Program-made: the position numbers and the translations under genes
Notes under the pieces: generated by a model
Databases searched by the model: none
What the model saw: the letters and a program-made list of their open reading frames with translations, nothing else
What the model was told of the DNA's origin: nothing
Part shown: positions 44,189 to 53,884 of the stretch, piece after piece
Position numbering within the stretch: the first letter of the stretch is position 1
Layout of the letters: each line of letters opens with the position of its first letter
DNA from: Devosia sp.
GTDB taxonomy: Bacteria; Pseudomonadota; Alphaproteobacteria; Rhizobiales; Devosiaceae
Reading direction: 5' to 3'
NCBI RefSeq assembly: GCF_017744655.1
Contig: NZ_JAGIAW010000001.1
Span: 682,001-746,000 of the forward strand
DNA: 64,000 nt

Positions 44189-44926
44189 ATGAGTGAACCC
44201 GAGCAAATGCCCGGTTCCCAAGGCCGCCCGCCGCGAGAGCCGATCTTCCTTTTGCCAAATGCCGTAACAGCTTTGGTCGGCGTCTTGGTCGCGATTCACC
44301 TGGCAGCAACCATGGTGCTTAACGAGGCGGGGCAGACTCAGCTCTATTTCTGGTTCGCCTTCCAGCCTCTGCGTATCGTTTTGGCACCGCAGGATATCTC
44401 CGTCGCGATTCCTTTGCTCTGGACGCCATTTTCCCATGCTTTCCTCCATGGCGGCTGGGATCATCTGCTCGTCAACGTCGCCTGGCTCGTCATCTTTGCT
44501 AGTCCGGTTGTCCGCCGCTACGGGGCAGGGCCAATGCTCGCTATCTTCCTCGTTTCCGCCGCCGCTGGCGCCGCAGCCTTTGCCGCGACCTCGCTTTATT
44601 CCGGCGCCTATCTCATCGGAGCCTCTGGCGGCGTCGCCGGGCTCACCGGCGCGGCCGTCCGCTTCATTTTCCAGCCGGTTCTCTATGCTCAGCATCCTGA
44701 GACCGGTCAGCGCGTCGTCCTTGGCCGGCGTCTTGCCAGTCTCCGCGAAGTCTTCATCAACCCGCGTTCGCGATTCTTCACGCTGATCTGGCTGGTCCTC
44801 AACGCCGCCGTGCCCCTCGCGCCGCTCCTCATGGGCGCCAGCCTCGGCGTCGCCTGGCAGGCGCATCTGGGCGGCTTCTTCGCCGGCCTGCTCATGGTCG
44901 GGCTTTTCGAGCGGAAGCACCCGTAG
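44189..44926 (+). CDS. Rhomboid family intramembrane serine protease
   Basis: This 245-residue protein has six hydrophobic segments. The catalytic Ser146 is in the GASGG loop and the dyad His lies in AWQAHLGGFFAGLL. Conserved HLLVN (His92, Asn96) sits in the second helix after HAFLHGGW. It cleaves membrane-spanning substrates in the inner membrane; its targets are unknown. The ATG at 44189 has AGGGAGAAAAACG upstream. The last residues ERKHP are cytoplasmic. It is divergent from the PAS gene. Confidence 0.94.
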   Translation: MSEPEQMPGSQGRPPREPIFLLPNAVTALVGVLVAIHLAATMVLNEAGQTQLYFWFAFQPLRIVLAPQDISVAIPLLWTPFSHAFLHGGWDHLLVNVAWLVIFASPVVRRYGAGPMLAIFLVSAAAGAAAFAATSLYSGAYLIGASGGVAGLTGAAVRFIFQPVLYAQHPETGQRVVLGRRLASLREVFINPRSRFFTLIWLVLNAAVPLAPLLMGASLGVAWQAHLGGFFAGLLMVGLFERKHP

Positions 44927-44956
44927 CTACCGTCTTCCGCCCATGGAGCCATTCCA

Positions 44957-45031
44957 TCGTCACTGCCGGGCTCGTCCCGGCAATCCATCTCGCCTCCGCA
45001 TGGACTACCCGGACAAGCCGGGTAGTGACGG
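44957..45031. repeat. Dispersed repeat, family C copy 2
   Basis: The unit begins CGTCACTGCCGGGCTCGTCC, has a central block of CAATCCATCTCGCCTCCGC and ends CAAGCCGGGTAGTGACGG. It is in the opposite orientation to copy 1 at 34789-34863. The rest of the gap to the next gene holds no gene that I can see. Confidence 0.8.
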
Positions 45032-45198
45032 CGAACGAAAGCGCGAGGCCGGCCTGTTCGTGTAGCCACCCGCTCACACTTTAAATCCCCGCCCGTCACA
45101 CCACTTGCATTTGCCTGCCCGAAAATAGGCCTATATGCCTTAAAGCCGAGACAGTTGGGCGGCATGGTGCTGGCGTCGCCTGCAATTGGGAGAAAAAC

Positions 45199-46992
45199 AT
45201 GACTTTGAACATCGTCACCAGGCGTGGCCTGACAGGGATCGCCGCGGCATGTCTGGTCAGCGTCGCGCTGCCCGCTGCGCCTGCAATGGCGCAGAAGGTC
45301 AAAACCAAACCTGCCGAGCAGGCGGCAGCGTCCGAACCCGCAGAATTCTCAGTTTCCATTCCCAGCGTCGATGCCGTTGATTCCAGCATCGATGCTGACA
45401 CCATCAAGGCGATTCTCAGCGGCGCGCTCGTCGAAAACGCCGACGCGCTTGCCGACCTCAATGCATCGAGCATCACGGTTCCCGAAATCGTACTGACAGT
45501 AACCTCCACCGTCGATGGCGCAAAGGAAGAAGGCGTCCTGACCTTCACCAATCTCGTCCTTGAAAATGTGGTCGACGGCGTCGCAGCCAGTGCCAGCATC
45601 GAAGGCTCGAGCTTCATGGTCGACGAAGGCCACGCCGAAATGGGCAGCACCTCGGCGACCAATTTTAACATCGGCGGCATGTTGGGCATCTATGGTCTCG
45701 TCGATGGCGGCGGCTCAACCGAGATGGAAACGCTCTATGCCGATTTCCTGATGGAAGGCGGCACTTTCGAAGCGGAAGACGTCAGCTGCGAATTCGGCCC
45801 GATCAGCGGCGCCGAGGTGCGCGGCCGTCCGATCGAGACCTCCTTCGTCGAGATCATGACGCTGGCCCAGCAGATGGAGGACGACCCTGAAATGGCCGAT
45901 CCGGCCCTCATGGGCAAGTTCATGCGGATGTACGCCGACATTCTCACCGCCTTCGAAAGTTCCGAATTCACCTTCGACGGCTTTTCCTGCTCCGGCACTG
46001 ATGATGACGGCCGCCCGATGACCTTTGAAATCGGCAACATGACCATGGCTGGCATGTCGCCGGGTATCTATCCGCAAATTTCGATGAACGACTTCCTGAT
46101 CAACGTCGAAGGCGACGGCTCGATCACCCTGGGCAATTTCACCCTCAAGCAGTTCGACCTGTCCTCGACCATCGCCGCTCTGGCCGGTGCTCCGGAAGAA
46201 GTTGACGAATCCTGGCTCGAAGCCAATGCCCGCGCGCTGATCCCTGCCTTTGACGGCTTCTCCTTCTCCGGCCTTGCCATCGACATTCCCGATCCAGACG
46301 CCGACGGCGAACGCATCGTGGCCGATGTCGATAATTTCGACCTGTCGCTTTCCAGCTATATCAACGGTATCCCCAGCGTCATCGATACCTCCGCCAGCGG
46401 CATCCGCGCCGCGCTGCCGGAAGATACGCAGGACGAGCAGCTCAAGCAGTTGATCGCCCTTGGCATCACCAAGATCGACGCGGGCTTCCGCCTCGCCGCC
46501 GCCTGGAATGCCGATACCAGCAGCATCGATGTCGAAGAAGTTTCCGTCTCGGGCGTCGATCTTGCGACCGTCGTTCTTTCCGGCACCATCGCCAATGCCA
46601 CCGAAGCCCTGTTCTCTCTCGATGAAAACGAAGCCCTGATGGCCGGCATGGGAGTCGCCATCAAGGCCCTCAACCTCGATGTCACCGATGCCGGGCTCTC
46701 GGACATCATTCTCGCCGTCGCTGCCGCCGAACAGGGCGCCGATCCCGCCACCCTGCGTCCGGTCTTCGCCGGCCTCGCCGAAGGCACCATCATCGGCATG
46801 ATGGCCGGCGCTGCCGATGCAGCCAAGCTCGGCGCGGCCGTCAACCAGTTCGTCAGCGGCACGGCCAAGTCGCTCAATATCGGTATCGAAGCCAAGGCCG
46901 ACCCCGGCCTCTCCATGGTCGACTTCATGACCGCCGAAGAAGACCCGACGAGCCTGATCGGCAAGGTCAACATCACCGCCTCGGCGAAGTGA
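45199..46992 (+). CDS. Large exported protein of unknown function
   Basis: This is a 597-residue protein with a signal peptide (TLNIVTRRGLTGIAAACLVS onward, ending AMAQ near residue 33). The mature part is acidic, poor in lysine and arginine, and alternates strands and short helices, with repeated elements such as ITVPEIVLTVTSTVDG, FTLKQFDLSSTIAAL and DVEEVSVSGVDLATVVLSGT. Only two cysteines are seen in the mature part. The pattern of long amphipathic strands recalls AsmA/DUF945-like periplasmic proteins, but I cannot assign it. GGGAGAAAAAC precedes the ATG. It stands alone. Confidence 0.78.
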   Translation: MTLNIVTRRGLTGIAAACLVSVALPAAPAMAQKVKTKPAEQAAASEPAEFSVSIPSVDAVDSSIDADTIKAILSGALVENADALADLNASSITVPEIVLTVTSTVDGAKEEGVLTFTNLVLENVVDGVAASASIEGSSFMVDEGHAEMGSTSATNFNIGGMLGIYGLVDGGGSTEMETLYADFLMEGGTFEAEDVSCEFGPISGAEVRGRPIETSFVEIMTLAQQMEDDPEMADPALMGKFMRMYADILTAFESSEFTFDGFSCSGTDDDGRPMTFEIGNMTMAGMSPGIYPQISMNDFLINVEGDGSITLGNFTLKQFDLSSTIAALAGAPEEVDESWLEANARALIPAFDGFSFSGLAIDIPDPDADGERIVADVDNFDLSLSSYINGIPSVIDTSASGIRAALPEDTQDEQLKQLIALGITKIDAGFRLAAAWNADTSSIDVEEVSVSGVDLATVVLSGTIANATEALFSLDENEALMAGMGVAIKALNLDVTDAGLSDIILAVAAAEQGADPATLRPVFAGLAEGTIIGMMAGAADAAKLGAAVNQFVSGTAKSLNIGIEAKADPGLSMVDFMTAEEDPTSLIGKVNITASAK

Positions 46993-47000
46993 CAAATGGG

Positions 47001-47016
47001 GCGGCCAAATGGCCGC
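47001..47016 (+). terminator. Weak hairpin after the exported protein gene
   Basis: GCGGCC-AAAT-GGCCGC forms a perfect six-base-pair stem ten bases after the stop codon. There is no T run, so termination strength is doubtful. Confidence 0.35.
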
Positions 47017-47033
47017 TCTCCAACAAACGCGAT

Positions 47034-47104
47034 TGTCACCCCGGCGAAGGCTGGGGCCCATCTTGAGATCTCAGGTTGGATCCCGGCCTTCGCCGGGATG
47101 ACAG
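47034..47104. repeat. Dispersed inverted repeat, family A copy 3 (diverged)
   Basis: Facing arms GTCACCCCGGCGAAGGCTGG and CCCGGCCTTCGCCGGGATGA flank a centre containing the palindrome TGAGATCTCA. The arms are related to the other family A copies but with GGCGAAGG in place of GCGAAAGC. It ends 14 bases from the phosphomannomutase stop codon. Confidence 0.8.
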
Positions 47105-47117
47105 CCGGTGGGGGACG

Positions 47118-48494
47118 TCAGCGAACCGCCTTCTCCAGCGCCGCCATCGACCAGGCCAGCAGCTCCTTCGCCCTAGCCTCAGTCCCGGCCTCGACATAAG
47201 ACCGCAGCTCCGGCGCATTGCCCGAAGCCCGGAAATGCACGGTCTCGCCACCCCTCAGGTGAAACTGCAGCCCGTCGATCGCATTCACACCGGCGATCTC
47301 GTTGGGCGCGAAGACTTCGGCGGCATAGGCCCCATCCTTCTGCAACCGCTCCAGGAACGGACCACTCCGCTCCCCCGGCACATTCTGCAGCCGATCCGCT
47401 ACCGCCACCTGCAGCGGCAGGCGCGACACGAGTTCAGCCACCGAAATCTTCTCCCGCGCAGCCAGCCCCAGCACCGCAATGACGGGCAGGATGGCATCGC
47501 GCGTCGGCAGCGCTGTCAGGTCAAACCCATTGCCCACAAACGTGCCGCCATTGGCCTCAAAGCCAACGACCTTCTCCGCCTTTTCCATTTCGGCAACGAC
47601 GAAAGGCGAGCCCACGCGTGTCCGCACGACCTGGTCAAAATATCCAGTATGCTCGATGGCCGAATTGGACGTCACCGGCGTCACCACTGTCTTGGCGTCC
47701 AGGAACCGCGCCGCCAAGAGGCCCAGTGCGTCGCCGCGCACGAAATTGCCATTGCCATCCATCACCAGCGGCCGATCTGCATCGCCATCGGCCGAGATGA
47801 TCGCGTCGAGTTCTTGATCCTGAACCCAGCCGGGCAGGGGGGCGAACAGGGCATCCGAAAACGCCTCGGTATCCACCGGCACAAAGACGTCGCTGCGCCC
47901 CAGCGACACGACCTGCGCGCCAAGTACCGCCAGCACCTCGCCCATCAGTTCCCGCGACACTGTAGAGTGCTCGAAAACCCCGACCCTGACGCCTTCGAGC
48001 GCACCGATCGGCAGCAGATCCACGCATCGGTCGCGATAGGCCTCGATGGTTTCCTCATTTTCGTCGAGCACCGATTCATCGTGGTCCGGCACGTCGACAT
48101 TCGACAGTGCTGCGACGATTCCCTGCTCATCCGATTTACTGATCTCACCGGCCGGCTTGTAAAACTTCAGCCCATTGCGGTCCGCCGGAATATGGCTCCC
48201 CGTAATCATCACGGCCGCACTCTGCGTTGTCATCGCCTGCAACGCCAAAGCCGGCGTCGGCACCGCGCCGCAATCCACTGGCTCGAACCCGGCATGCGCA
48301 ATCGCGGCAAGGCAATCCTCGGCAATGGCCGGGCTCGACGGCCGGAGGTCATATCCGACCAGCACGCGCCCGCCTGCCATCTGCCCCGAAGCCTGCAAAT
48401 GCTTCAGGAACGCCGCCACATACCGCCGCGCCGGCTGCCCCTCGAGGTCAGTGACAAGCCCACGCACACCGCTGGTTCCAAATTTGAGGCTCAT
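47118..48494 (-). CDS. Phosphomannomutase/phosphoglucomutase family protein
   Basis: This is a 458-residue alpha-D-phosphohexomutase. It has MSLKFGTSGVRGLV at the N-terminus, the phosphoserine loop VMITGSHIPADRNG with Ser100, the Mg loop ISADGDADRPL, the sugar-specificity loop FEANGGTF and the phosphate loop FRASGNAPELR. The TGSHIP form in place of TASHNP is known in rhizobial members. It could make mannose-1-phosphate for surface polysaccharide. The start at 48494 has AGGA upstream. Confidence 0.92.
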   Translation of the reverse strand: MSLKFGTSGVRGLVTDLEGQPARRYVAAFLKHLQASGQMAGGRVLVGYDLRPSSPAIAEDCLAAIAHAGFEPVDCGAVPTPALALQAMTTQSAAVMITGSHIPADRNGLKFYKPAGEISKSDEQGIVAALSNVDVPDHDESVLDENEETIEAYRDRCVDLLPIGALEGVRVGVFEHSTVSRELMGEVLAVLGAQVVSLGRSDVFVPVDTEAFSDALFAPLPGWVQDQELDAIISADGDADRPLVMDGNGNFVRGDALGLLAARFLDAKTVVTPVTSNSAIEHTGYFDQVVRTRVGSPFVVAEMEKAEKVVGFEANGGTFVGNGFDLTALPTRDAILPVIAVLGLAAREKISVAELVSRLPLQVAVADRLQNVPGERSGPFLERLQKDGAYAAEVFAPNEIAGVNAIDGLQFHLRGGETVHFRASGNAPELRSYVEAGTEARAKELLAWSMAALEKAVR

Positions 48495-48504
48495 GAAAGT
48501 AGTC

Positions 48505-48936
48505 CTATTCGTCAAAGCGCGGCCGACCACGGCCCTGCTTGATACCGGATCGATTGGTCTTCGCATCCAGCCGCCGAGTCTTCGAGGCGAGGGTAGGGCG
48601 CGTCGCAATCCGCGGCTTGGGCGGATAAGCCCCCTCCCGCAGCAGCGCAACGAGTCGCGCCTGTGCTTCGGCCCTGTTCAGCGGCTGATCGCGATGAATA
48701 TTGGCCAGAATGACAATCACGCCATCCTTGGTCAGCCGGCTCCCCGCCAGCGCCGCCACACGCCGCTTCATCGGCTCTGGAATGTTCGGAGAATTCTGCA
48801 GGTCAAAGCGCAGCTGCACCGCGCTCGCCACCTTGTTGACGTTCTGCCCGCCGGCACCGGTGCCGCGCACGAACGTCTCCTCGATCTCTGATGGATCGAT
48901 CGAAACGGAGCGGGTAATGGCGATTGGGTCAGCCAC
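48505..48936 (-). CDS. arfB: Alternative ribosome-rescue factor ArfB (YaeJ), peptidyl-tRNA hydrolase
   Basis: This 143-residue ribosome-rescue protein has the GGQ motif at Gly29-Gly30-Gln31 in VRGTGAGGQNVNKVASAVQL and the basic tail (SKTRRLDAKTNRSGIKQGRG) that enters the mRNA channel of stalled ribosomes. Length and layout match ArfB rather than the release factors. It lies ten bases before the phosphomannomutase start on the same strand. Confidence 0.95.
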   Translation of the reverse strand: MADPIAITRSVSIDPSEIEETFVRGTGAGGQNVNKVASAVQLRFDLQNSPNIPEPMKRRVAALAGSRLTKDGVIVILANIHRDQPLNRAEAQARLVALLREGAYPPKPRIATRPTLASKTRRLDAKTNRSGIKQGRGRPRFDE

Positions 48937-48951
48937 GATCCCGCTCCTTTC

Positions 48952-49182
48952 CTAGCGTTTCCAGCGCCCGGTGAAATAGACCTCTTCATCATGGATGATG
49001 CGGCCTTTTTCGGTCGTCCGATATTTGTCGGCCTGACCTTCGACGGCCTCGATCCACTTCTTCTTCAGCATGCCGGCGAAGACCTTTTCGCCGACATCCT
49101 TGAAGTCATCCGGGCCGAGGACATTGTCCTCGCCTAGATGGAAGAGCGCCTTCATTTCGCGGTTGGATGGACGCTGCGGCAT
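48952..49182 (-). CDS. Small hypothetical protein, winged-helix-like
   Basis: This 76-residue basic protein reads MPQRPSNREMKALFHLGEDN, then KDVGEKVFAGMLKKKWIEAV, and ends with a strand pair EKGRIIHDEEVYFTGRWKR. The helix-then-wing order suggests a DNA- or RNA-binding winged helix, but I cannot name a family. It starts two bases after the thrS stop and ends 15 bases before arfB, so thrS, this gene and arfB may be one translation-related unit. Confidence 0.65.
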   Translation of the reverse strand: MPQRPSNREMKALFHLGEDNVLGPDDFKDVGEKVFAGMLKKKWIEAVEGQADKYRTTEKGRIIHDEEVYFTGRWKR

Positions 49183-49184
49183 TC

Positions 49185-51173
49185 TTAAGCTGCCTGTGCC
49201 TTATCCTTGAGATCCGGCGGGGTCGCTTCGGCCATCAGCGCGACGATGGCTTCCATCGACGGCAGAACCTGCTGGCCCTCGGTGCCGAGACGACGCACGG
49301 AAACCGTGCCTTCCTCGGCCTCGCGCTTGCCCACCACGAACATCAGCGGCACCTTCTGCACCGAGTGCTCGCGTACCTTGTAGTTGATCTTCTCGTTGCG
49401 GGTATCAAGCTCGGCACGAATGCCCACGGCCTTCAACTGGTTTACCAGCTTCTGGCCATATTCATCAGCCTCCGAAACGATGGTCGCCACGACAACCTGG
49501 GTCGGTGCCAGCCACATCGGCATCTTGCCGGCATGGTTCTCGATCAGGATGCCGATGAAGCGCTCGAGCGATCCGAGAATCGCGCGATGCAGCATCACGG
49601 CAAACTGCCGGCTACCGTCCTCGGCCACATATGTCGCGCCGAGGCGTTCGGGCAGCACATAGTCGAGCTGCAGCGTACCAACCTGCCATGAACGACCGAT
49701 CGCATCCTTGAGATGGAATTCGAGTTTCGGCGCATAGAAGGCGCCTTCGCCTTCGGCGATCTCGAAGTCATAGCCGGTCGCACGCAGGGCATCGCCCAGC
49801 GCCTTCTCGGCCGCATCCCAACGCTCGATCGTGCCGCCGAACTTCTCCGGCCGCGTTGCGAGCTTGATGACAACATTGTCGAACCCGAGGTGGCCATAAA
49901 CCGAGTAGAGCAGGTGCACAAAGTGCTCCGTCTCGCTCTGGATCTGGTCCTCGCGGCAGAAGATATGCGCGTCGTCCTGGGTCATCTGCCGCACGCGCAT
50001 CAGGCCATGGAGTGCGCCATGGGCCTCGTTGCGGTGACAGCAGCCAAACTCGGCCATTCGCAGCGGCAGGTCGCGATAGCTCTTGATGCCCTGGTTGAAG
50101 ATCTGCACGTGCGCCGGGCAGTTCATCGGCTTCAGCGCCAACAGGTCGCCATCGTTCTCGAAGATCGGCTTGTCATCGTCCGTGTTCGGCACCTGGTCAG
50201 GCACCACGAACATGTTTTCGCGGTACTTGCCCCAGTGGCCGGACATTTCCCAGAACTTGGAATGCATCAACTGCGGCGTCTTCACTTCCACATAGCCCGA
50301 GGAATTGAGACGACGACGGATATAGGCTTCCATCTGGTTGTAGATGACGAAACCGCGCGGGTGCCAGAACACCGAGCCCTGCGCTTCAGCCTGGAAGTGG
50401 AACAGATCTAGGTCCTGGCCAATCTTGCGATGGTCGCGCTTTTCGGCCTCTTCGACCATGACGAGGTAAGCGTCGAGCTCCTCCTTGGTCGGGAAAGCCG
50501 TGCCGTAAATGCGGCTCAGCACTTCACGATTGCTGTCGCCACGCCAATAGGCGCCGGCCACCTTGGTCAGCTTGAACGCCTGGCCGACATCCTTCACGGT
50601 CCGCATGTGCGGGCCGCGGCAAAGGTCTTTCCACTGGCCCTGCGCATACATTTTGATCGACTGGTCAGCCGGAATCGCGTCCACCAGCTCGACCTTGAAG
50701 GCCTCGCCCTTGGCTTCGAACCAGTCCTTGGCCTGGTCGCGCGACCACACTTCCTTGGTGAAGGCCGCACCACGCTCGATGATTTCGCTCATCTTCTTTT
50801 CGATGACGCGCAGCTCATCTTCCGTGAACGGACCGGCCGGACGGTAGAAGTCGTAGTAGAAGCCGTTCTCGATCACCGGACCAATGGTCACCTGCGTATC
50901 GGGCCAAAGCTCCTGCACGGCCTCGGCCAGAACGTGAGCCGCGTCATGGCGAATGAGCTCGAGCGCATCCTTGGACCCGGAATCGCGCGTCACGAACTCG
51001 ATCTTGCCGTCGGCGTCGAGCGCATCCGAAAGATCGGAGAGCACGCCGTTCCAGCGCATGGCAATGGTCTTCTTGGCCAGGCTCTTGGAGATGCCTTCGA
51101 CCACGGTGGTGCCGGTGGTGCCGCGCGGAAATTCGCGAGCTGCACCATCGGGGAACGTCACCTTGATCGACAT
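49185..51173 (-). CDS. thrS: Threonyl-tRNA synthetase
   Basis: This is a 662-residue class II synthetase. It has an N-terminal TGS-like domain ([20 protein letters not shown]), an editing domain with [20 protein letters not shown], the catalytic core with [20 protein letters not shown] and [20 protein letters not shown], and a C-terminal anticodon-binding domain ending in [12 protein letters not shown]. The start at 51173 gives the standard TGS N-terminus and has GGAG upstream; a longer reading adds only shadow sequence. It leads the thrS-small protein-arfB unit. Confidence 0.97.
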   Translation of the reverse strand: MSIKVTFPDGAAREFPRGTTGTTVVEGISKSLAKKTIAMRWNGVLSDLSDALDADGKIEFVTRDSGSKDALELIRHDAAHVLAEAVQELWPDTQVTIGPVIENGFYYDFYRPAGPFTEDELRVIEKKMSEIIERGAAFTKEVWSRDQAKDWFEAKGEAFKVELVDAIPADQSIKMYAQGQWKDLCRGPHMRTVKDVGQAFKLTKVAGAYWRGDSNREVLSRIYGTAFPTKEELDAYLVMVEEAEKRDHRKIGQDLDLFHFQAEAQGSVFWHPRGFVIYNQMEAYIRRRLNSSGYVEVKTPQLMHSKFWEMSGHWGKYRENMFVVPDQVPNTDDDKPIFENDGDLLALKPMNCPAHVQIFNQGIKSYRDLPLRMAEFGCCHRNEAHGALHGLMRVRQMTQDDAHIFCREDQIQSETEHFVHLLYSVYGHLGFDNVVIKLATRPEKFGGTIERWDAAEKALGDALRATGYDFEIAEGEGAFYAPKLEFHLKDAIGRSWQVGTLQLDYVLPERLGATYVAEDGSRQFAVMLHRAILGSLERFIGILIENHAGKMPMWLAPTQVVVATIVSEADEYGQKLVNQLKAVGIRAELDTRNEKINYKVREHSVQKVPLMFVVGKREAEEGTVSVRRLGTEGQQVLPSMEAIVALMAEATPPDLKDKAQAA

Positions 51174-51299
51174 TTTCAGTCTCCAGAATAAAGGAATATG
51201 CAGCGCCAATCGCTGCAAGGCGGCCTGAATAGCATGCTTTTCGCGCCGTGCCAGCCCTAAGGGCATACCGCAGCTCTCATTCGAGCGGCACTGCTACCT

Positions 51300-51418
51300 C
51301 AAAGACCTCATGGTGAGGTGCGGAGCGTAGCGCAGCCTCGAACCACGGGGTCGAGCGAGTGGAGGCCCGAGTGCCACGACCTCGTCCTTCGACAAGCTCA
51401 GGATGAGGTCTACTGGGA
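51300..51418. repeat. Dispersed repeat, family B copy 3
   Basis: This contains GACCTCATGGTGAGGTGCGG, AGCCTCGAACCACGGGG and CACGACCTCGTCCTTCGACA. It lies between yidD and thrS. The rest of this 262-base gap holds no gene that I can see. Confidence 0.8.
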
Positions 51419-51435
51419 TGTCGTCACGAGCCGCC

Positions 51436-51747
51436 TCACTTCCACCGGCCATAGGTCCAAGGCCGATACCACCGTGCTTCTGTCGGCACAGCCTCCGGAA
51501 CTGGATCATATCCATGGGTCCCGCCCGGCCGGCAGCGGACGAACCGCGAAAGCCCCATCCAGCCGCCAGGCCAAAAGCCGAACTGCCAGATCGCGTCCCG
51601 CGTATATTCCGAGCAGGTCGGCAGGTGCCGGCAGGTCCGCCCGGCGAAAGCGGAGAGCGTGTAGCGATAGATGGTGATCAACAGGATCGCCGCAACCTTG
51701 AACGGAAAATCGATCGCCCGCAGCACGTATTCCATAACGTTCTGCAT
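51436..51747 (-). CDS. yidD: Membrane protein insertion efficiency factor YidD
   Basis: This 103-residue membrane-associated protein is thought to aid YidC-dependent membrane insertion. It has an N-terminal amphipathic/hydrophobic helix (AIDFPFKVAAILLITIYRYT) and the conserved cysteine motif CRHLPTCSEYTRDAIWQFGF, followed by GLSRFVRCRPGGTHGYDPVP. The ATG at 51747 shares one base with the stop of the upstream scaffold gene (TGATG), which indicates coupling. Confidence 0.95.
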   Translation of the reverse strand: MQNVMEYVLRAIDFPFKVAAILLITIYRYTLSAFAGRTCRHLPTCSEYTRDAIWQFGFWPGGWMGLSRFVRCRPGGTHGYDPVPEAVPTEARWYRPWTYGRWK

Positions 51748-52199
51748 CAGATTTTCGACGTAATAATCTGTTCTATTGATGTTTTCTCTATCGCATCCAC
51801 AACGGCATCAAACACCAGCAGCGTCGATGCATGCCGCGCTGGAAACTCCCGCACCGGCTCAAGATAGACCAGGTCCGACCACCTTCCATCCGGCGGCGCA
51901 CCTTCAGCCTTCAACATCTCACGCATTTGCTTTGCCAGCGCCAGAAAATCGTCGGCCCTTGTCCCGACGATTTCACGCGCCACAATCGCCGCCGACGTCT
52001 GCCCGAGCGCGCAGGCCGAAACCTCGTGCCCATAGCTGGTGATGACACCATCGCTCACGACGATATCTACCTCGATCACCGAGCCACAGATGCGACTGAC
52101 TTTTCGCGATGAGGCATCTGGCGCAGGCAACCGCCCGGGCTGCAATGCGTTTGCGGCGATGTCGAGAATCTTGTCCGAATAAAGCTCAATCAGCGCCAT
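51747..52199 (-). CDS. IscU-like iron-sulfur scaffold protein lacking one conserved cysteine
   Basis: This 150-residue protein has the IscU fold pattern: [33 protein letters not shown] with Cys38, [20 protein letters not shown] with Cys63, and [15 protein letters not shown] in the region that normally contains His-Cys. Only two of the three cluster cysteines remain, because the third reads His-Ala, and the Asp after the first Cys is Ser. It may be a modified scaffold or carrier. It is coupled to yidD by a one-base overlap. Confidence 0.82.
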   Translation of the reverse strand: MALIELYSDKILDIAANALQPGRLPAPDASSRKVSRICGSVIEVDIVVSDGVITSYGHEVSACALGQTSAAIVAREIVGTRADDFLALAKQMREMLKAEGAPPDGRWSDLVYLEPVREFPARHASTLLVFDAVVDAIEKTSIEQIITSKI

Positions 52200-52343
52200 A
52201 GAGAAAATCTGGCTTCTTGTTCCCGTCTTGTGCTCCTTCTATATAGAGGGTCCGACACGGACTGCCAGAGCCAAGCGCTTTCTTGTGGTCCAAACTGCCG
52301 GCGACACCGTAGTGCCTTCGGTTCCCGAGTTAGGAGTGATCCA

Positions 52344-52967
52344 TTGGACGCGACCGTAAAGCTGCCCTTTCCCGCGCCTGCCACGTCCACTTCTCTGCCG
52401 CGCCCCAGCCGCGAAGAGGCGGAAGCCGCCGTTCGCACGCTGATCGCCTGGGCCGGCGACGATCCGACCCGCGAGGGGCTTCTTGAAACGCCGGCGCGCG
52501 TGGCCAAGGCCTATGAAGAGCTTTTCGCCGGATACGGGCAGGACCCCAAAGACGTCCTCTCCAAGATGTTCCGCGAGGTCGGCGGCTACGACGATATCGT
52601 TTTCGTGCGCGATATTCCGTTCTATGCCCATTGCGAGCACCACATGGTGCCCTTCTTCGGCAAGGCGCATATCGCCTATCTGCCGCACGATGGCGTCGTC
52701 GGCCTCTCCAAGCTTGCGCGTCTGGTGGAAGTGTTTGCCCGGCGCCTCCAGACGCAGGAAACCATGACGGCGCAGATCATCGACGCCATCAACGAAAACC
52801 TCGGCCCCCGCGGCGCTGCCGTCATGCTCGAAGCCGAACATATGTGCATGACCATGCGCGGCGTTCGCGCCCATGACGTGAAGACGATCACCCATCGCTT
52901 CACCGGCGTCTTCGCCGAAGACCGCGTCGAGCAAGATCGCTTCTTCGCGATGATTTCGCGCCGCTAG
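52344..52967 (+). CDS. folE: GTP cyclohydrolase I (FolE)
   Basis: This 207-residue enzyme converts GTP to dihydroneopterin triphosphate, the first step of folate synthesis. The zinc ligands are Cys97 and His100 in [20 protein letters not shown] and a later Cys in [35 protein letters not shown] is the usual N-terminal helix. The TTG at 52344 was chosen because AGGAG lies seven bases upstream and it gives the standard length. It is divergent from the scaffold gene. Confidence 0.96.
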   Translation: MDATVKLPFPAPATSTSLPRPSREEAEAAVRTLIAWAGDDPTREGLLETPARVAKAYEELFAGYGQDPKDVLSKMFREVGGYDDIVFVRDIPFYAHCEHHMVPFFGKAHIAYLPHDGVVGLSKLARLVEVFARRLQTQETMTAQIIDAINENLGPRGAAVMLEAEHMCMTMRGVRAHDVKTITHRFTGVFAEDRVEQDRFFAMISRR

Positions 52968-53050
52968 ACTCTTCCGACATAGGACAAGCGCGATCAAATG
53001 CGCTTCTCCCCATTATGGCATAGAATACCCGTCTCAAGCGGGTTCATGCC

Positions 53051-53884
53051 ATGTCAGTTGTCTCCAAAATGCTCTGGGTTCTCGAAAGCCGCTCGCGCGA
53101 GCCGTTGGGGCTCGATGAGCTTGCGGAAGTGACCGGGCTGTCCAAAAGCTATCTCTCGCGCATCTTTCCCCTGGTGACCGGCTATTCGGTCACGGCTTAT
53201 CTCCGGGCAAGACGCCTGAGCGATGCGGCCCGCCAATTGGCCGAAGGCGCTCCCGATATCCTTTCGGTGGCGCTCGACGCTGGCTACAATTCGCATGAGG
53301 CATTCACCCGCGCTTTCGGCGACCAGTTCGGCGTCACGCCGCAAATGGTTCGGCAAAGGCGCAATCTTGAAGGGATTACCCTTGTGGAGCCTCTAAGAAT
53401 GGATGTTCAAGCTCAAGTCACCATCGAACCACCCCGGTTCGAAAACCGCCCCGCCATGTATTTCGCCGGCATTGCCGAGCGTCACAACATGAACAATCCC
53501 GCGGGCCTGCCTGCCCAATGGCAGCGCTTCCAGCCCTATATAGGCCATATCGATGGGGCCATTGCGGGTGCCGCCTACGGCATCATCGGCGAGATTGCCG
53601 ATGACCGGTTCGAATATGTCTCCGCCATGGAAATGCGCGCAGGGGCCGACGCACCGCCCGATCTCGAACTGGTTGCGGTGCCTGCGCTCAAATGGGCCCG
53701 CTTCGAGCACAAGGGCGACCTTTCCACCATCCGCCAAACCATCGGCGCCGGAGAAAAGTGGCTGACTGCCAAGGGCTACGAAACGAGCGAGGCGACCTAC
53801 AGCTTCCTCGAATATTATGGGCCAGCCTTCGATGGCCGCAGCGGCAGTGGCGATATCGAAATCTGGTTCGGCCTCAAGAGCTGA
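53051..53884 (+). CDS. AraC-family regulator with GyrI-like effector domain
   Basis: This is a 277-residue regulator. The two helix-turn-helix units are at residues 20-100 (LDELAEVTGLSKSYLSRIFP and VALDAGYNSHEAFTRAFGDQ). A C-terminal GyrI/Bacterial transcription activator effector-binding domain (residues 125-277) contains QVTIEPPRFENRPAMYFAGI and FEYVSAMEMRAGA. Such proteins sense small hydrophobic ligands, often antibiotics or dyes. The operon it controls is not clear from the neighbours. Confidence 0.92.
   Translation: MSVVSKMLWVLESRSREPLGLDELAEVTGLSKSYLSRIFPLVTGYSVTAYLRARRLSDAARQLAEGAPDILSVALDAGYNSHEAFTRAFGDQFGVTPQMVRQRRNLEGITLVEPLRMDVQAQVTIEPPRFENRPAMYFAGIAERHNMNNPAGLPAQWQRFQPYIGHIDGAIAGAAYGIIGEIADDRFEYVSAMEMRAGADAPPDLELVAVPALKWARFEHKGDLSTIRQTIGAGEKWLTAKGYETSEATYSFLEYYGPAFDGRSGSGDIEIWFGLKS

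Noticed and set aside
47076..48542. A 488-codon plus-strand frame opposite the phosphomannomutase gene
   Set aside because: It is antisense to a well-supported enzyme, and the repeat at its start explains the extension.
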